Source: Levilactobacillus tongjiangensis | GTDB lineage: Bacteria > Bacillota > Bacilli > Lactobacillales > Lactobacillaceae | Reading direction: 5' to 3' | DNA length: 64,000 nt | Assembly (NCBI RefSeq): GCF_003946345.1 | Contig: NZ_RHNY01000003.1 | Location: forward strand, 1 to 64,000 | Shown here: piece after piece, positions 1 through 9,217 of the stretch | Numbering within the stretch: position 1 is the stretch's first letter | Layout: each line of letters begins with the position of its first letter | The notes under the pieces: generated by a model | What the model saw: only the letters and a program-made list of their open reading frames with translations | Told to the model about the DNA's origin: nothing | The model's database searches: none | Translations under genes and position numbers: made by a program

Positions 1-170
1 TTTTTCCAGGCTTCAAACCGAGCCGAAGGACCGCTTTTCAGGCCGCAGGCGTTCCCCACAGCAGGCGGAATCTCTGAGCACCGCAGGTGGCTGAGTGAGA
101 CTAATTTTAAGTCTATAACGTCTGATTATTCTTGGTTCGATAATGGCTTTCGAACTTTCAACCTTTAATT
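1..170 (-). repeat. Intergenic repeat family A, copy A1 (runs off the window edge)
   Basis: Read on the minus strand, positions 1-78 match copy A7 near the end of the window over about 70 bases, including the motif CCTGCTGTGGGGA and the stem strand starting TCAGAGAT. Positions 79-170 carry an upstream extension shared with copies A2 and A7, with a small hairpin AGACT/AGTCT. The distal half lies outside the window. No protein-coding signal is seen. Confidence 0.8.
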
Positions 171-228
171 CACTACAAAACGCACGGACACCAGCTAATC
201 TTAGCGGTGTCCGTGCGTTTTTGTAGTG
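171..228. terminator. Bidirectional hairpin terminator beside repeat A1
   Basis: A long inverted repeat has arms built around GCACGGACACC and GGTGTCCGTGC, flanked by A-rich and T-rich ends. It lies downstream of the minus-strand yhgE-like gene and abuts repeat A1. Copy A2 is also followed by a strong hairpin at the same relative place. Confidence 0.7.
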
Positions 229-253
229 AAAATCGATTACTGTTTTCTCAAAA

Positions 254-297
254 AGGGGGTGACAAATTCCAACTGAGTTTCGTTAGTAAGAGTAAGG
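254..297 (+). repeat. Short repeat C, copy C1
   Basis: The segment shares GTGACAAAT and TTTCGTTAGTAAGAGTA, in the same order and spacing, with 29399-29442. This copy ends right beside the stop codon of the yhgE-like gene. Function is unknown. Confidence 0.5.
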
Positions 298-298
298 A

Positions 299-3055
299 CT
301 AAATTTCCGAGATATCCATGGCGTTGATCCGACCGTGGCGGCGCGCGTAGAACAAGATGGCCATACCTGAGAATACCAAAGCAATCAGCAGGAGCACGCC
401 TATTTCTGTTAGGGCGGAGTCTCCGATCATCAGCGTTTCACGCAACCCCGCGACTGAATAACTCATTGGCAACCAGGGATGAATGGCCTTGAAGAAACCG
501 TTGGTCAACTGGAGGGGGTAGGTGCCAGCCGACCCGCCTAACTGGAGGACCAGGAGGACCATGCTAAAGAAGGCCCCTGGTTTACCAAAGACAAGATTCA
601 GCCAGTAGACGATACTCATGAACGCGGCTCCGGTGATGACTAGCATCAGGAACGTTGCCCACGGGTGGATGGGGGCTAGACCATCAATGGCTGCCATGAG
701 TCCTGTCATGAAGAGGGCTTCACCTAGAACAAAGGCACTCATGATGGACGCTTTGCCTAGCCACCAACGCCAACCGCTCCGGGGGTATTTACGTGGGGTG
801 TACATGTCAAACATCAGGTTGAAGGCTAATGCGCCTACAAAGAGGGAGACTGACATCATATACGGGGCCATCCCCGTTCCGTTGTCTGGGGCGTCGTCGT
901 GGTCACTGTGCTGGGTGGTGGTTGGCTTAGCAAATTGACGGTAGGTCAACCGGGACGGGTGCACGGCTGCCTTACGCCCCGCAGTGTTGAGTGATTTGGC
1001 CAGCTTCGCATTGCCCGCAGTGACCTTGGTAGCTCCGGTCGTGGCTTGACCCGCACCAGTTGCCAGTTTTTGCGCCCCCGCGGAGACTTGACCACTACCG
1101 TTAGCGACCGTTTGCAGGGCCACCGTCAATTGGGGCCCGCCGGTAGCCAACTTGGTGAGACCGCTGTTTAGCGTGGTCGCCCCGTCTGCCAATTGGGTGA
1201 CGCCAGCGGTTAGGCGAGGGGTCTGGCCATTGAGTGTGGTGAGACCGGACGCGACTGAAGTAGCACCGTTGGTGAGGGTGGCATTTTGCGCGGTTAATTT
1301 TTGACTACCGTCTGTGAGTTGGGTGGCACCAGCCGCTAATTTAGCCGTACCAGTCGTCAGTTTCGAACCACTGCGATTCAGCTTCGCCGTCCCCGTGGCC
1401 AGGCTAGTTGCGCCGGTGGCAAGGTTAGCCGTGCCAGTGGCTAGGACGGGGGTTTGCTGGTGTAAGGTTTGGAGGCCATTATCCAGGCTGGTGAGGGCAG
1501 TGTTGGCCTTCTGCAAGCCAGTCGTCAGCGACTGGGCGTTGGTGGTCAGGGTGGTGATACCGGTAGTTAGTGCATCCTGCGCGCTAGTGGCCGTGGCCAG
1601 TGACTTTTGCAGCTGGACTGCGGCAGTATCGGTGTCCAGGTCGGTCAAATCACTGCTGAGTTGTTGGGCGGCCTTTTGTGCAGCACCAACAGAACTGCTA
1701 GTGCTGTCGTCAGCCGCTTTTAGCATGGCGGCCTTCTGCGAGGCGGTTAACCCTTGCGCATTAGCGGTGCTGGCTAATTTGGATTGGAGAGCACCGCTGT
1801 CCGTGTCTGCCAGAGTGGTTAGCGCGGCTTCAAGGGCGGTGGCGTCGGTTTTGACCGTTGCGGAGCTTTGGGAACTAGTGGCCAATTTTTCGGTAGCTTG
1901 CTTGAGGGCGGCCTGTTGTTCTTGCGACGTTTTCAATCCGGCTTGGACCTTCTGTAGACCGCTAGTGAGGGCGGCGGATCCGGTGGTGAGCTGGTCAAAA
2001 TTGGTTGCCAGTTGCTGACTACCATCTGCTAATTGCCCCACACTGGTATCGAGCGTCTGGGTGCTGCCCGCTAGTTTTGTTAGATTACCCTTAAGCTGTT
2101 GGGCACCAGTGTTGGCAGTGTGTACACCAGCGACGTAGGTTTGCGTGCCGTTCTGCACGGTATGACTGCCCCGTGTGAGTTGGCCACTGGCAGCGTTGAG
2201 TTTGCTGGCGCCTTGCGTGTAGGCGGCCACTCCGGATGCTAAACGCTCGCTACCAGTCTTGAGTTGGCCGATACCACTTACGAGTTGGTGGGATTGGCTG
2301 AGTAACTGGTCGAGGCCGGTGCTGATTTTTTGACTGCCGGCTTGGGCCTGTTTTACGCCTGTGACGTAGGCGTCTAATTTGGTCGTGATGGTCGTTTCAC
2401 CGTTGGTCAATTTGACGTTGCTGGTAGCTAAATTGTTGAGGCCCTGGGTAATTTTGCGGTCGGCACTGGTGAGCTGCTGGCTCCCGGTGGCCAGTTTGTG
2501 ACTGCCAGTTCCGGCGGTCGAGAGCCCCGTGCTGAGGTGCTTAATGCTGGTAAAGAGGGTCTTGGCGTAGCTTTGGGTGACCACATCGCCGACGGACTGA
2601 GCGGCAGTTTTGGCAGCCGTGGTGGTCATTTTAGCGGCGGTGAAATTGTGGCCGGCACTGGTTTCATAGTGCAGGACCATCTTGTGTGGTGCCCGTTGCA
2701 TCAAGGTGGTGGCGTTGTGCGAGAAGTTTTTAGGGACAGTAATGACCATGTAGTATTTCCCGTGTTGCAGACCGTGCTTGGCGGTGGCTTCACTGGCAAC
2801 TGGGGTGAATTTCATGGCATCGGAGTCCGCTAAATTGTGAACCAGGCTTTGACCGGCAGCGAGGTGTTGCCCCTGATAGGTGACGGGGTGGTCCTGATTG
2901 ACGACGGCAACGGGAAGGTCAGCAAGCTTGCCGTAGGGGTCCCACATGGATTTTAAAAAGGTGACTGCGTAGATTGATGGGATCAACATGATCACAATCA
3001 ATACAATTAATAACAGTTTATGTTTAATTAAATAACGCCATTCGGCTCGAATCAT
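299..3055 (-). CDS. YhgE/Pip family membrane protein
   Basis: A 918-residue membrane protein of the YhgE/Pip (phage infection protein) family. One N-terminal membrane helix (about residues 12-32) is followed by a very long extracytoplasmic region rich in Gly, Thr, Ala, Leu and Gln with regular G-x-x-x-L-x-x-G spacing (about 180-700), typical of the coiled central part of this family, and then five or so C-terminal helices (about 740-905). The start chosen is the ATG reading MIRAEW, preceded by GGGGGGAG; an upstream in-frame start would add 18 residues without a ribosome site. A TetR-type regulator is divergently encoded, a common pairing for YhgE genes, so TetR control is inferred. Family members are phage-receptor or export-like proteins; the substrate here is unknown. 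Confidence 0.85.
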   Translation of the reverse strand: MIRAEWRYLIKHKLLLIVLIVIMLIPSIYAVTFLKSMWDPYGKLADLPVAVVNQDHPVTYQGQHLAAGQSLVHNLADSDAMKFTPVASEATAKHGLQHGKYYMVITVPKNFSHNATTLMQRAPHKMVLHYETSAGHNFTAAKMTTTAAKTAAQSVGDVVTQSYAKTLFTSIKHLSTGLSTAGTGSHKLATGSQQLTSADRKITQGLNNLATSNVKLTNGETTITTKLDAYVTGVKQAQAGSQKISTGLDQLLSQSHQLVSGIGQLKTGSERLASGVAAYTQGASKLNAASGQLTRGSHTVQNGTQTYVAGVHTANTGAQQLKGNLTKLAGSTQTLDTSVGQLADGSQQLATNFDQLTTGSAALTSGLQKVQAGLKTSQEQQAALKQATEKLATSSQSSATVKTDATALEAALTTLADTDSGALQSKLASTANAQGLTASQKAAMLKAADDSTSSSVGAAQKAAQQLSSDLTDLDTDTAAVQLQKSLATATSAQDALTTGITTLTTNAQSLTTGLQKANTALTSLDNGLQTLHQQTPVLATGTANLATGATSLATGTAKLNRSGSKLTTGTAKLAAGATQLTDGSQKLTAQNATLTNGATSVASGLTTLNGQTPRLTAGVTQLADGATTLNSGLTKLATGGPQLTVALQTVANGSGQVSAGAQKLATGAGQATTGATKVTAGNAKLAKSLNTAGRKAAVHPSRLTYRQFAKPTTTQHSDHDDAPDNGTGMAPYMMSVSLFVGALAFNLMFDMYTPRKYPRSGWRWWLGKASIMSAFVLGEALFMTGLMAAIDGLAPIHPWATFLMLVITGAAFMSIVYWLNLVFGKPGAFFSMVLLVLQLGGSAGTYPLQLTNGFFKAIHPWLPMSYSVAGLRETLMIGDSALTEIGVLLLIALVFSGMAILFYARRHGRINAMDISEI

Positions 3056-3218
3056 CGGTAACTCCCCCCTGAACTGTGGTATGCTGTGAGCAAATATTTT
3101 ATGCCTCACGTGTGGTTAAAGGATAAGGACTTGGGAACCAGCCGTCCACAACAAAAAGGGGCAACCTGAGGAGTAAACCACACTTCTGCCACATCTGGGG
3201 TCTAACTGGAGGGATACC

Positions 3219-3797
3219 ATGACTGATCGACGCGTTATCAGAACTAACCAAGCACTGCGAGCGGCGTTTAGAAAGTTGGCGCAGCAGTATCGTTTTCGTG
3301 AGCTGACGGTGCAGCAGTTGACGGATGAGGCCAATATTAACCGCAAGACGTTTTACCTGCACTATGACTCGATCGATGACTTGGCGGATAGTTTTACGGC
3401 GGAGATTGCGGACCAATTGTTAGAGTTGCTACTGCGAGAACCGGCTAATCATGATCCGTTGCACCATCCAGGGGTCTGGTTTGACCGGCTGGACGCCTTC
3501 TTTGAGGAGGCCCCGACCTTCTACACGTTCATTCTAAATTCGGATGAGTATAGTTTTCTTTCGCGGCGGGTCAAATACCGAGTAGCAGCGGGGTTAGCGG
3601 CTAGTTTTGAAACGGACTACGGTCTGAATACGACGGATGCCAAACTCGCTGTGACCTTTTTGATCGACAATAGCCTCACCTTATTTCGGTTGTACATCAC
3701 TGGTCAGTTAGACTTGTCAGTAGCGGCATTTCGCGAGCGCATCGTGACGCTTAATCTTCGGGGGATGCAGGGGTTCTTGGCGGAAGTTAAGGGCTAA
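3219..3797 (+). CDS. TetR/AcrR family transcriptional regulator
   Basis: A 192-residue protein with an N-terminal helix-turn-helix (about residues 10-55, including LTVQQLTDEANINRKTFYLH) and a C-terminal ligand domain of the type seen in Firmicutes TetR proteins next to YhgE genes. The ATG follows GGAGGG at suitable spacing. It is divergent from the YhgE/Pip gene across about 160 bp, so it probably represses that gene and itself. The inducer is unknown. Confidence 0.88.
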   Translation: MTDRRVIRTNQALRAAFRKLAQQYRFRELTVQQLTDEANINRKTFYLHYDSIDDLADSFTAEIADQLLELLLREPANHDPLHHPGVWFDRLDAFFEEAPTFYTFILNSDEYSFLSRRVKYRVAAGLAASFETDYGLNTTDAKLAVTFLIDNSLTLFRLYITGQLDLSVAAFRERIVTLNLRGMQGFLAEVKG

Positions 3798-3809
3798 AAG
3801 AAAAAGGTA

Positions 3810-3836
3810 TGAAAACGATTACACAGATGGTATACT
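3810..3836 (+). promoter_or_regulatory. cre-like site with -10 box upstream of the 3.9-kb gene
   Basis: TGAAAACGATTACA (3810-3823) matches the CcpA cre consensus TGWAARCGYTWNCW except at one position. TATACT at 3831-3836 is a good -10 box, but no good -35 is seen. Overlap of the two would fit CcpA repression. Confidence 0.45.
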
Positions 3837-3868
3837 ATCCCTAAATTAGTAAGTACGGGAAAACTATT

Positions 3869-4876
3869 ATGGGGGTAATGATTATGCGTGGAAATTGGTG
3901 GCGTTTTATAATGATTGTTGTTGGAGTGTCGTTATTTAGTTTGATGGCAACGAACGAAATGCATGATGATGTTACAGCTAAGGCGGCTGACGTGACGGTT
4001 AGCTTTGATATTTATACGCAAGAAATGAATGATCCGGAAGACAAAGTGGCTGGTGGCTCAACTAGCGTAACCCTCCCGGAGGAAGATGTAGCCAGCTTGA
4101 CTTACGGTGACGCATTTAAGCTAGCTAAAGATCAGGTAGGGTACGATTTTAGTGGGATGTTTGAGACCCTTTTTGGGGCTGTGAATAATGTTTTAACACC
4201 AGAAGAAGCTCTCGGACAGTTGACTCTTCAGTCAGGAATGACGGATTTGAGTCAAAGTCAGGTTGACGATGTAATTACGAAATATCAAGAAGCGTTTAAA
4301 AATTCATCAATAAGTTGGGAGACTTATCAGAAACGGTTGGCTCAGAATATCACCCCGCAACGCATAGGGGATAGTAATGATTATGAAGGGGAAGCCTTTT
4401 ATGTGCCACTAGTTGAGAATGACGTTACCAACACCATCAATTACGTTCTTCCAGATGGTAAGACAGCAGCCAAGAGCCGACAAGTAACGGGCTACGCCGG
4501 CATGGCGGCTGTCACGATTAAAAGTCCGTCCGTTCCGGGATACGTTCCTAGTCAGTCGCAGGTGGCATTGAAGTTTACCAAGGCGGGAACTTACACGACA
4601 ACGGTCAACTATGCTAAACCCAGTGTGGCTGACCAGGCGACGTTGACTGCAGACCCAACCGCAACGGTTACTGCGGGTGAAAGCGTGACGGCCGATACGT
4701 TTAACGCGCAGGCCACGAATGCGGATGGCGCAAGGATTCCGGTCAGCTTAGATTTGTCTCAAGCAAAGTTGAAAACACCGGGGACCTATTCTGTAGTCTT
4801 GACGGCGGCCAATGCCAAAAAACTGACGGTCACCCTGAAGGTTGTGGCGGCGCCCCAGGCAGTCGTGGCTAAGTAG
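3869..4876 (+). CDS. Secreted protein of unknown function, ended by an in-frame TAG
   Basis: A 335-residue product with an N-terminal signal or membrane segment (about residues 11-28, after RGNWWRF) and likely processing near AKAAD. Residues about 175-250 resemble MucBP-like beta modules (a NYVLPDGK stretch), followed by a bacterial Ig-like segment. It stops at TAG (4874-4876), but the same frame continues straight into a basic DUF5776-like module to 5335. CAG to TAG would explain the stop. In-frame ATGs at 3869, 3878 and 3884 leave the start uncertain. It may be a truncated wall-associated protein, or the truncated form may still be secreted. Confidence 0.65.
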   Translation: MGVMIMRGNWWRFIMIVVGVSLFSLMATNEMHDDVTAKAADVTVSFDIYTQEMNDPEDKVAGGSTSVTLPEEDVASLTYGDAFKLAKDQVGYDFSGMFETLFGAVNNVLTPEEALGQLTLQSGMTDLSQSQVDDVITKYQEAFKNSSISWETYQKRLAQNITPQRIGDSNDYEGEAFYVPLVENDVTNTINYVLPDGKTAAKSRQVTGYAGMAAVTIKSPSVPGYVPSQSQVALKFTKAGTYTTTVNYAKPSVADQATLTADPTATVTAGESVTADTFNAQATNADGARIPVSLDLSQAKLKTPGTYSVVLTAANAKKLTVTLKVVAAPQAVVAK

Positions 4877-4900
4877 CAGGCCGTTTATGGTAGCAAGACG

Positions 4901-5335
4901 TTGTACCTTTACCGCAAGCCAACGTTTACGGTGAAAAATCGGGTCGCCAAGTACGTAAAAACTAAACGCATCGACCGGCCCATGTTTGTCGTGACTGGTT
5001 ACGGTCGGTCTCAAGCGGGGCGTCTGCGTTATCAGGTCCGCGATGTCAATCAACGTAGTCGAACGGCGGGGAAGACTGGCTACATCACGGCTAAGACCGG
5101 CTACGTTACGAAAGTTTATTATCAGAGGAAAGTTCAACGACTGACAGTCATTGGCAAATCTGGACTGAATGCTTATCAGACAGTGAGTCTGACGGGGAAG
5201 GTTCGTCACTATGCGCAGGGAACCAAGCTTAAGGTGGTGGGTATCAGCCATCACAATTTGACGACGCGATTCGTCCTGGAAAATGGTCATTATGTGACAG
5301 CGAATAAGAAGTTAGTTATGGCAGTTGCAAAATAA
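4901..5335 (+). pseudogene. DUF5776-like C-terminal module cut off by the upstream stop
   Basis: This reading frame continues in the same phase as the gene at 3869-4876 after a single TAG codon. The encoded stretch is very basic and has two repeats of the kind found at the C-termini of lactobacillary surface proteins: Y-x-K near the start, a K-x-x-x-Y-V-T-A-N-K ending. It resembles the C-terminus of the amidase at 9.7-11.6 kb. No ribosome site or signal peptide is present, so it is probably not made independently. Confidence 0.7.
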
Positions 5336-5374
5336 AAAAGACGAATCTGGGAAAAATCTCAGATTCGTCTTTTT
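5336..5374. terminator. Bidirectional intrinsic terminator
   Basis: AAAAGACGAATCTG pairs with CAGATTCGTCTTTTT across a short loop. It separates the converging secreted-protein locus and yaaA. Confidence 0.85.
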
Positions 5375-5409
5375 ATATTTGAAAGAGTGCGTACCAGAAG
5401 CCTGCTAGT

Positions 5410-6159
5410 TTATTTCTGATAGATAAAGACCAACTGATCATTAGTTGACCGCTGGGCATCAAACGCCCAAGCGGGATGATCAAACGTGGTGACATCCTGG
5501 ATAGCGGTCGCGTGGTGTTCCGCCAAGAACCGAACCATTTCGCCCCGCGCCATCTTAGCTAGTGTGGCCTTGGTCTTCACGTGACCGTCGACCAGACTGC
5601 CGAAAACGACCGTAACGAGTCGCTGCCCTGGCTGGAGGTAGGGTCGAATAGTCTTGGCGTATTCCTGTGAGGCTAAGTTAAGGATGGGCTCCGTGGGCGG
5701 TGTTGCAAGCGCCTGATAAAGGCGGTCGCCCCAGAACGTGTAGAGGGTCTTAGCACCCGCCACCTGAAGTCGTGACTGCATTTCTAAGCGGTAGGGCACG
5801 ATGCCGTCGAACGGCCGGAGAATCCCGTAAAAGCCGGATAGGATGCGTAGGTTGTGGCGGATATAATCCAAGGCTGGTGCTGTAAATAAGTCCGGAGCCA
5901 TGTACTGGTACTGAATGCCGGAGAACGCTAGGATGGCTGGGGTGAGCTGGTGGCTCAAGTCGAGCTTTTGTAGCCAATCATAGTTGGGTTGCGCGAGCTT
6001 ATCGCTGCAATGCCAGAGAGCCTTGGCTTCCGCGTAGGATAATTGCCGGAGCGCTGACAGAATCTGTTGGGTTTGGGCTAGGTATTGGGGGGAGCCGTCA
6101 CAACCAAACGTGTCCGTGTCGACCACCGTTTTTTTGGCGGGAGCAATGATTATTTTCAT
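5410..6159 (-). CDS. yaaA: YaaA/UPF0246 peroxide stress protein
   Basis: A 249-residue protein beginning MKIIIAPAKKT, the hallmark start of the YaaA (DUF328/UPF0246) family. In E. coli YaaA limits intracellular free iron under hydrogen peroxide stress; a DNA-binding helix-hairpin-helix-like fold has been reported for the family. Conserved segments seen include FSGIQY, LRILSGFYGILRPFD, YTFWGD and NLASQEY. It is monocistronic with a terminator beyond its stop. The family assignment is firm; the physiological role in this host is inferred. Confidence 0.93.
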   Translation of the reverse strand: MKIIIAPAKKTVVDTDTFGCDGSPQYLAQTQQILSALRQLSYAEAKALWHCSDKLAQPNYDWLQKLDLSHQLTPAILAFSGIQYQYMAPDLFTAPALDYIRHNLRILSGFYGILRPFDGIVPYRLEMQSRLQVAGAKTLYTFWGDRLYQALATPPTEPILNLASQEYAKTIRPYLQPGQRLVTVVFGSLVDGHVKTKATLAKMARGEMVRFLAEHHATAIQDVTTFDHPAWAFDAQRSTNDQLVFIYQK

Positions 6160-6218
6160 GGTGCCGGGACCTTCTTTCTCAAGCTGCTTGTCCCATTAGT
6201 ATACCAATAATTGGCCGA

Positions 6219-6263
6219 AAAACGCCCCAGCACGGTAGGAATTTCCTAACTGTACTGGGGCGA
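6219..6263 (-). terminator. Terminator of the MFS gene
   Basis: On the minus strand CGCCCCAGTACAGTTAGGA pairs with TCCTACCGTGCTGGGGCG and is followed by TTTTT. Confidence 0.85.
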
Positions 6264-6280
6264 CCGTTTAAGTTTAAAGT

Positions 6281-7513
6281 TTAGGCTTCGTTGACTTGGC
6301 CGAGTTTACGGAAACTGGGAATCGTCAGCATGACCGTGAAACTGATCAGGTAGAGCACGGAGAGGAAGCCCATGACCACGACCAGACTGTAGTGGTCCAT
6401 TAGAAAGCCGATGGCGACGGAGGAGAAGCCCCCGATGGCTCGACCAACGTTGACGATGACGTTGTTGGCCGTGGAACGAATTTCCGTTGGGTAGAGGCGA
6501 CTGATGACGGCGCCGTACCCCCCGAACATACCGTTAGAGAAGAATCCGATAACGGCGCCAGCAAGAACCAATGTGAACTGGTTAAAGGCGAGCGTGATGC
6601 TGAAGACGGCGATGGCGCTGGCAATCAGGAAGATACCAAATGCCCGCCGGGGACCGAAGTAGTCGAGGATACTCCCAAACGTTAGCATTCCAATGCTCAT
6701 GCCGACAATCGTGGCAATCATCCAAACGGACGAGCCAGCCACCGTCAAACCAAGTTTTTGCTGCATGATGGCAGGTAACCAGTTCATCAGGCCAAAGTAA
6801 CCGGCAATCTGAACGATCACCATGACCATCAGCGCCAAGGTTTGGTACGCCAGTTGTGGTGTCTTGAACAGTGAACGAATCTGAACTGGTTGACGGTCGG
6901 CCTTGGGGGCACGTTTGGCGGCTAAGAATTCATCGCTTTCGTGCAGGTGTCGCCGAATGAAGTAGGTCAGGGCGACTGGAATCAGCCCAAAGACGAAGAG
7001 GGCTTGCCAACCCAGCGTGGGGATGATGAAGGCTGCGGCAACGGCGGCGAGAATTGCGCCTACCTGACCACCAATGGCAGCGAGGGAGGTCATCTTACCA
7101 ATCTTGTTGTGCGCAAAGTTTTCGGCAATCAGCGCAATCCCAACGCCGTACTCACCACCGGCACCGATGCCGGCGATGAAGCGGAACAGGTAAATCAGGT
7201 GAATATTGCTAGCGAAGGCCATGGCTGCGGTAGCGAAGGCGAAAATGAAGATGGTGTGCGAGAAGATTTTGACGCGGCCAAAGCGGTCGGCCAAAATACC
7301 AAATAAAATACCACCCACTAGCATACCCAGGTTCGTGATCGATGAAATCAAGCCAGCTTGGGCACCGCTGATATGTAAATCGGCGATGATCGATGAAAGT
7401 GCGAAGGATAGAAACATAACGTCCATGTTTTCCAAGGCAAATCCTGCTGAAGTTGAAGCGATGGTCCACTTCTGGTGGGTGCTAAGCGCGCGGTCGTGCA
7501 TAGTGTTCTCCAT
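6281..7513 (-). CDS. MFS transporter (AAHS/sugar-acid type)
   Basis: A 410-residue major facilitator with 12 predicted helices. The loop 2-3 signature GILADRFGRVKIF and the helix 4-5 region FRFIAGIGAGGEYGVG are typical of the metabolite:H+ symporter group (aromatic acid and niacin carriers). The start is set at the ATG after GGAGGAAATTGAAT; an upstream TTG lies too close to that ribosome site. It is single, with its own terminator and a palindrome GAATGT-N6-ACATTC just upstream of the ribosome site. The substrate cannot be told from sequence. Confidence 0.85.
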   Translation of the reverse strand: MENTMHDRALSTHQKWTIASTSAGFALENMDVMFLSFALSSIIADLHISGAQAGLISSITNLGMLVGGILFGILADRFGRVKIFSHTIFIFAFATAAMAFASNIHLIYLFRFIAGIGAGGEYGVGIALIAENFAHNKIGKMTSLAAIGGQVGAILAAVAAAFIIPTLGWQALFVFGLIPVALTYFIRRHLHESDEFLAAKRAPKADRQPVQIRSLFKTPQLAYQTLALMVMVIVQIAGYFGLMNWLPAIMQQKLGLTVAGSSVWMIATIVGMSIGMLTFGSILDYFGPRRAFGIFLIASAIAVFSITLAFNQFTLVLAGAVIGFFSNGMFGGYGAVISRLYPTEIRSTANNVIVNVGRAIGGFSSVAIGFLMDHYSLVVVMGFLSVLYLISFTVMLTIPSFRKLGQVNEA

Positions 7514-7532
7514 ATTCAATTTCCTCCAAAAT

Positions 7533-7550
7533 GAATGTTCTCTGACATTC
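7533..7550. promoter_or_regulatory. Perfect inverted repeat upstream of the MFS gene
   Basis: GAATGT-TCTCTG-ACATTC has 6-bp perfect arms in the untranslated leader of the minus-strand transporter. It is a candidate operator; no adjacent regulator gene is present. Confidence 0.4.
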
Positions 7551-7697
7551 GTTATTTTTGCCGGTTTCCCGGGGTGTTGTTAGTATTGTGCCATGATACT
7601 TGCGAAAAAGCAACCGTTCGGGCGTTTATTAATTTAATTATACGGCTTGACGTTTTTACCAGTCTAAGGTAAACTCAATCAAAATCAACTTTAACTT

Positions 7698-7797
7698 AGC
7701 CCTGTGAGACTAAAAAGGTGAACGGATGACCGCCCTCAGTGGAGATACTGGGGATGGTTAAAACCGGGTAGCCCGCTGCAGGCTACCCGGTTTTTTT
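7698..7797 (+). promoter_or_regulatory. Probable PyrR attenuator of pyrFE
   Basis: CCTGTGAGACTAAAAAGG (about 7701-7718) resembles the PyrR-binding anti-antiterminator loop of Firmicutes pyr operons. It is followed by a strong terminator, AACCGGGTAGCC pairing with GGCTACCCGGTTTTTTT (7761-7797), immediately before pyrF. When UMP is high, PyrR binding would favour the terminator. The assignment rests on motif likeness and position. Confidence 0.7.
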
Positions 7798-7815
7798 GAG
7801 AGAAAGGTGGATTCG

Positions 7816-8529
7816 ATGCGACCCGTTATTATTGCGTTAGATTTTCAAAATCAGTCCCAAGTTTTCCAGTTTCTCGATCAATTTCCACACCAGGACCAGC
7901 TAATGGTCAAGGTGGGCATGGAAATTTTCTACGACGCTGGTCCCCAGATTTTACGGGAGTTGCAAGCCCGCCAATTGCGCGTGTTCCTAGACCTCAAGCT
8001 CTACGACATTCCCCACACGGTCGAGCAGGCAATGGTTCAGCTTGGACGACAGGGCGTGGCCATGGTCACGGTTCATGCAGCCGGTGGGGCGACCATGATT
8101 GCTGCAGCTAAACGGGGCCTCCTTCGTGGGAGTGAACTAGCGGGCGTCCAGCCAGCCAGTTTATTGGCCATCACGCAGCTGACCTCCACCTCTGAAACCC
8201 AGATGCAAACGGAGCAGTTGGTCACAGTGGATCTGACCACTGCGGTCACCCATTTAGCTCAATTAGCGCACGCCAACGGGGCAGATGGTGTTATTTCTTC
8301 TGCTCTTGAAGACGCGCAAATCCACGCGGCCACGAGTCCCGACTTTCTTTGTATCAATCCCGGGATTCGACTCGCAACGGATGACCCCAACGACCAGCAA
8401 CGGGTGGTGACCCCGGCCCAAGCGGCTGCGCTTGGTAGTGATGGGATCGTCGTAGGTCGGTCCATCACTCAGGCCAGTGATCCAGTCGCAGCGTACCAAC
8501 AGATTTTACAAGAATGGGAGCGGAAATAA
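7816..8529 (+). CDS. pyrF: Orotidine 5'-phosphate decarboxylase
   Basis: A 237-residue OMP decarboxylase catalysing the last step of UMP synthesis. The start MRPVIIALDF, the catalytic motif LDLKLYDIPHTV (Asp/Lys/Asp tetrad) and the phosphate-binding end GSDGIVVGRSIT are all visible. The ATG follows AAAGGTGG; a GTG nine bases upstream overlaps that ribosome site and is less likely. It is translationally coupled to pyrE through TAATG. The pair lies alone behind an attenuator, so the rest of the pathway is encoded elsewhere. Confidence 0.96.
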   Translation: MRPVIIALDFQNQSQVFQFLDQFPHQDQLMVKVGMEIFYDAGPQILRELQARQLRVFLDLKLYDIPHTVEQAMVQLGRQGVAMVTVHAAGGATMIAAAKRGLLRGSELAGVQPASLLAITQLTSTSETQMQTEQLVTVDLTTAVTHLAQLAHANGADGVISSALEDAQIHAATSPDFLCINPGIRLATDDPNDQQRVVTPAQAAALGSDGIVVGRSITQASDPVAAYQQILQEWERK

Positions 8530-9167
8530 TGATAATTGACCAGCAAATTGCAACGGACCTCTTAGACATTCAGGCGGTCACCTTGGCCCCTAACCACCCA
8601 TTTCTGTGGGCTAGCGGCATGCAGGCTCCCATTTACACAGATAATCGTAAGACGATTGCGTACCCACAAGTGCGCGCAGAGATTGCGGATGGGTTAGCAG
8701 CATTGATCAGGGAGCAATATCCGGAAGCGACGGTGATCGGTGGAGTCGCGACGGCTGGGATCCCCCATGCGGCGCTAGTTGCGGACCGGTTAAACTTACC
8801 GATGAACTACGTGCGCGCTAAGCCTAAGGACCATGGTAAGGGCAAGCAAATTGAGGGGCAGACTTCCGCGGAAGAACGGGTCGTCTTGATCGATGATTTG
8901 ATTTCAACCGGAGGCAGTGTCTTAGCGGCTGCCAAGGCCGTGCAAGCAGCGGGCGCCAAGGTGTTGGGGGTTGTCGCCATTTTCTCGTACGAGCTGCCAG
9001 ATAGTGTGGTCAACTTTCAACAGGCTGGCCTAACGTTGACGCCATTGACCACGTATAGCGCCTTGATTGCCGTCGCGCGCCAACAGGGTGATATGACACC
9101 AGCCGAGTTTGCGTCACTGCAACAGTGGCGGGAAGATCCTTGGGCTTGGCCGAAGTCAGCTCAGTAA
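8529..9167 (+). CDS. pyrE: Orotate phosphoribosyltransferase
   Basis: A 212-residue enzyme that joins orotate to PRPP to give OMP, the substrate of the neighbouring PyrF. The PRPP-binding motif VVLIDDLISTGGS (about residues 118-130) and the flexible-loop lysines (RAKPKDHGKGK) are present. Its ATG overlaps the pyrF stop by one base, and GGGAGCGG within the pyrF end serves as ribosome site; the ATG 15 bases upstream lacks one. A strong terminator closes the operon. Confidence 0.96.
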   Translation: MIIDQQIATDLLDIQAVTLAPNHPFLWASGMQAPIYTDNRKTIAYPQVRAEIADGLAALIREQYPEATVIGGVATAGIPHAALVADRLNLPMNYVRAKPKDHGKGKQIEGQTSAEERVVLIDDLISTGGSVLAAAKAVQAAGAKVLGVVAIFSYELPDSVVNFQQAGLTLTPLTTYSALIAVARQQGDMTPAEFASLQQWREDPWAWPKSAQ

Positions 9168-9180
9168 TGTGTATACCAAG

Positions 9181-9217
9181 CTAAGGGGCACGTCTTCACG
9201 AGGACGTGCCCCTTTTA
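9181..9217 (+). terminator. pyrFE terminator
   Basis: AAGGGGCACGTC pairs with GACGTGCCCCTTTT, followed by an A/T-rich tract. Confidence 0.9.

Noticed and set aside
1314-2018. A 234-codon plus-strand frame inside the YhgE/Pip gene
   Set aside because: It is the antisense shadow of a repetitive Gly/Thr/Leu-rich coding region and lacks a ribosome site.
7206-7583. 125-codon plus-strand frame opposite the MFS start
   Set aside because: It is the complement of the transporter's helices and lacks a start signal.
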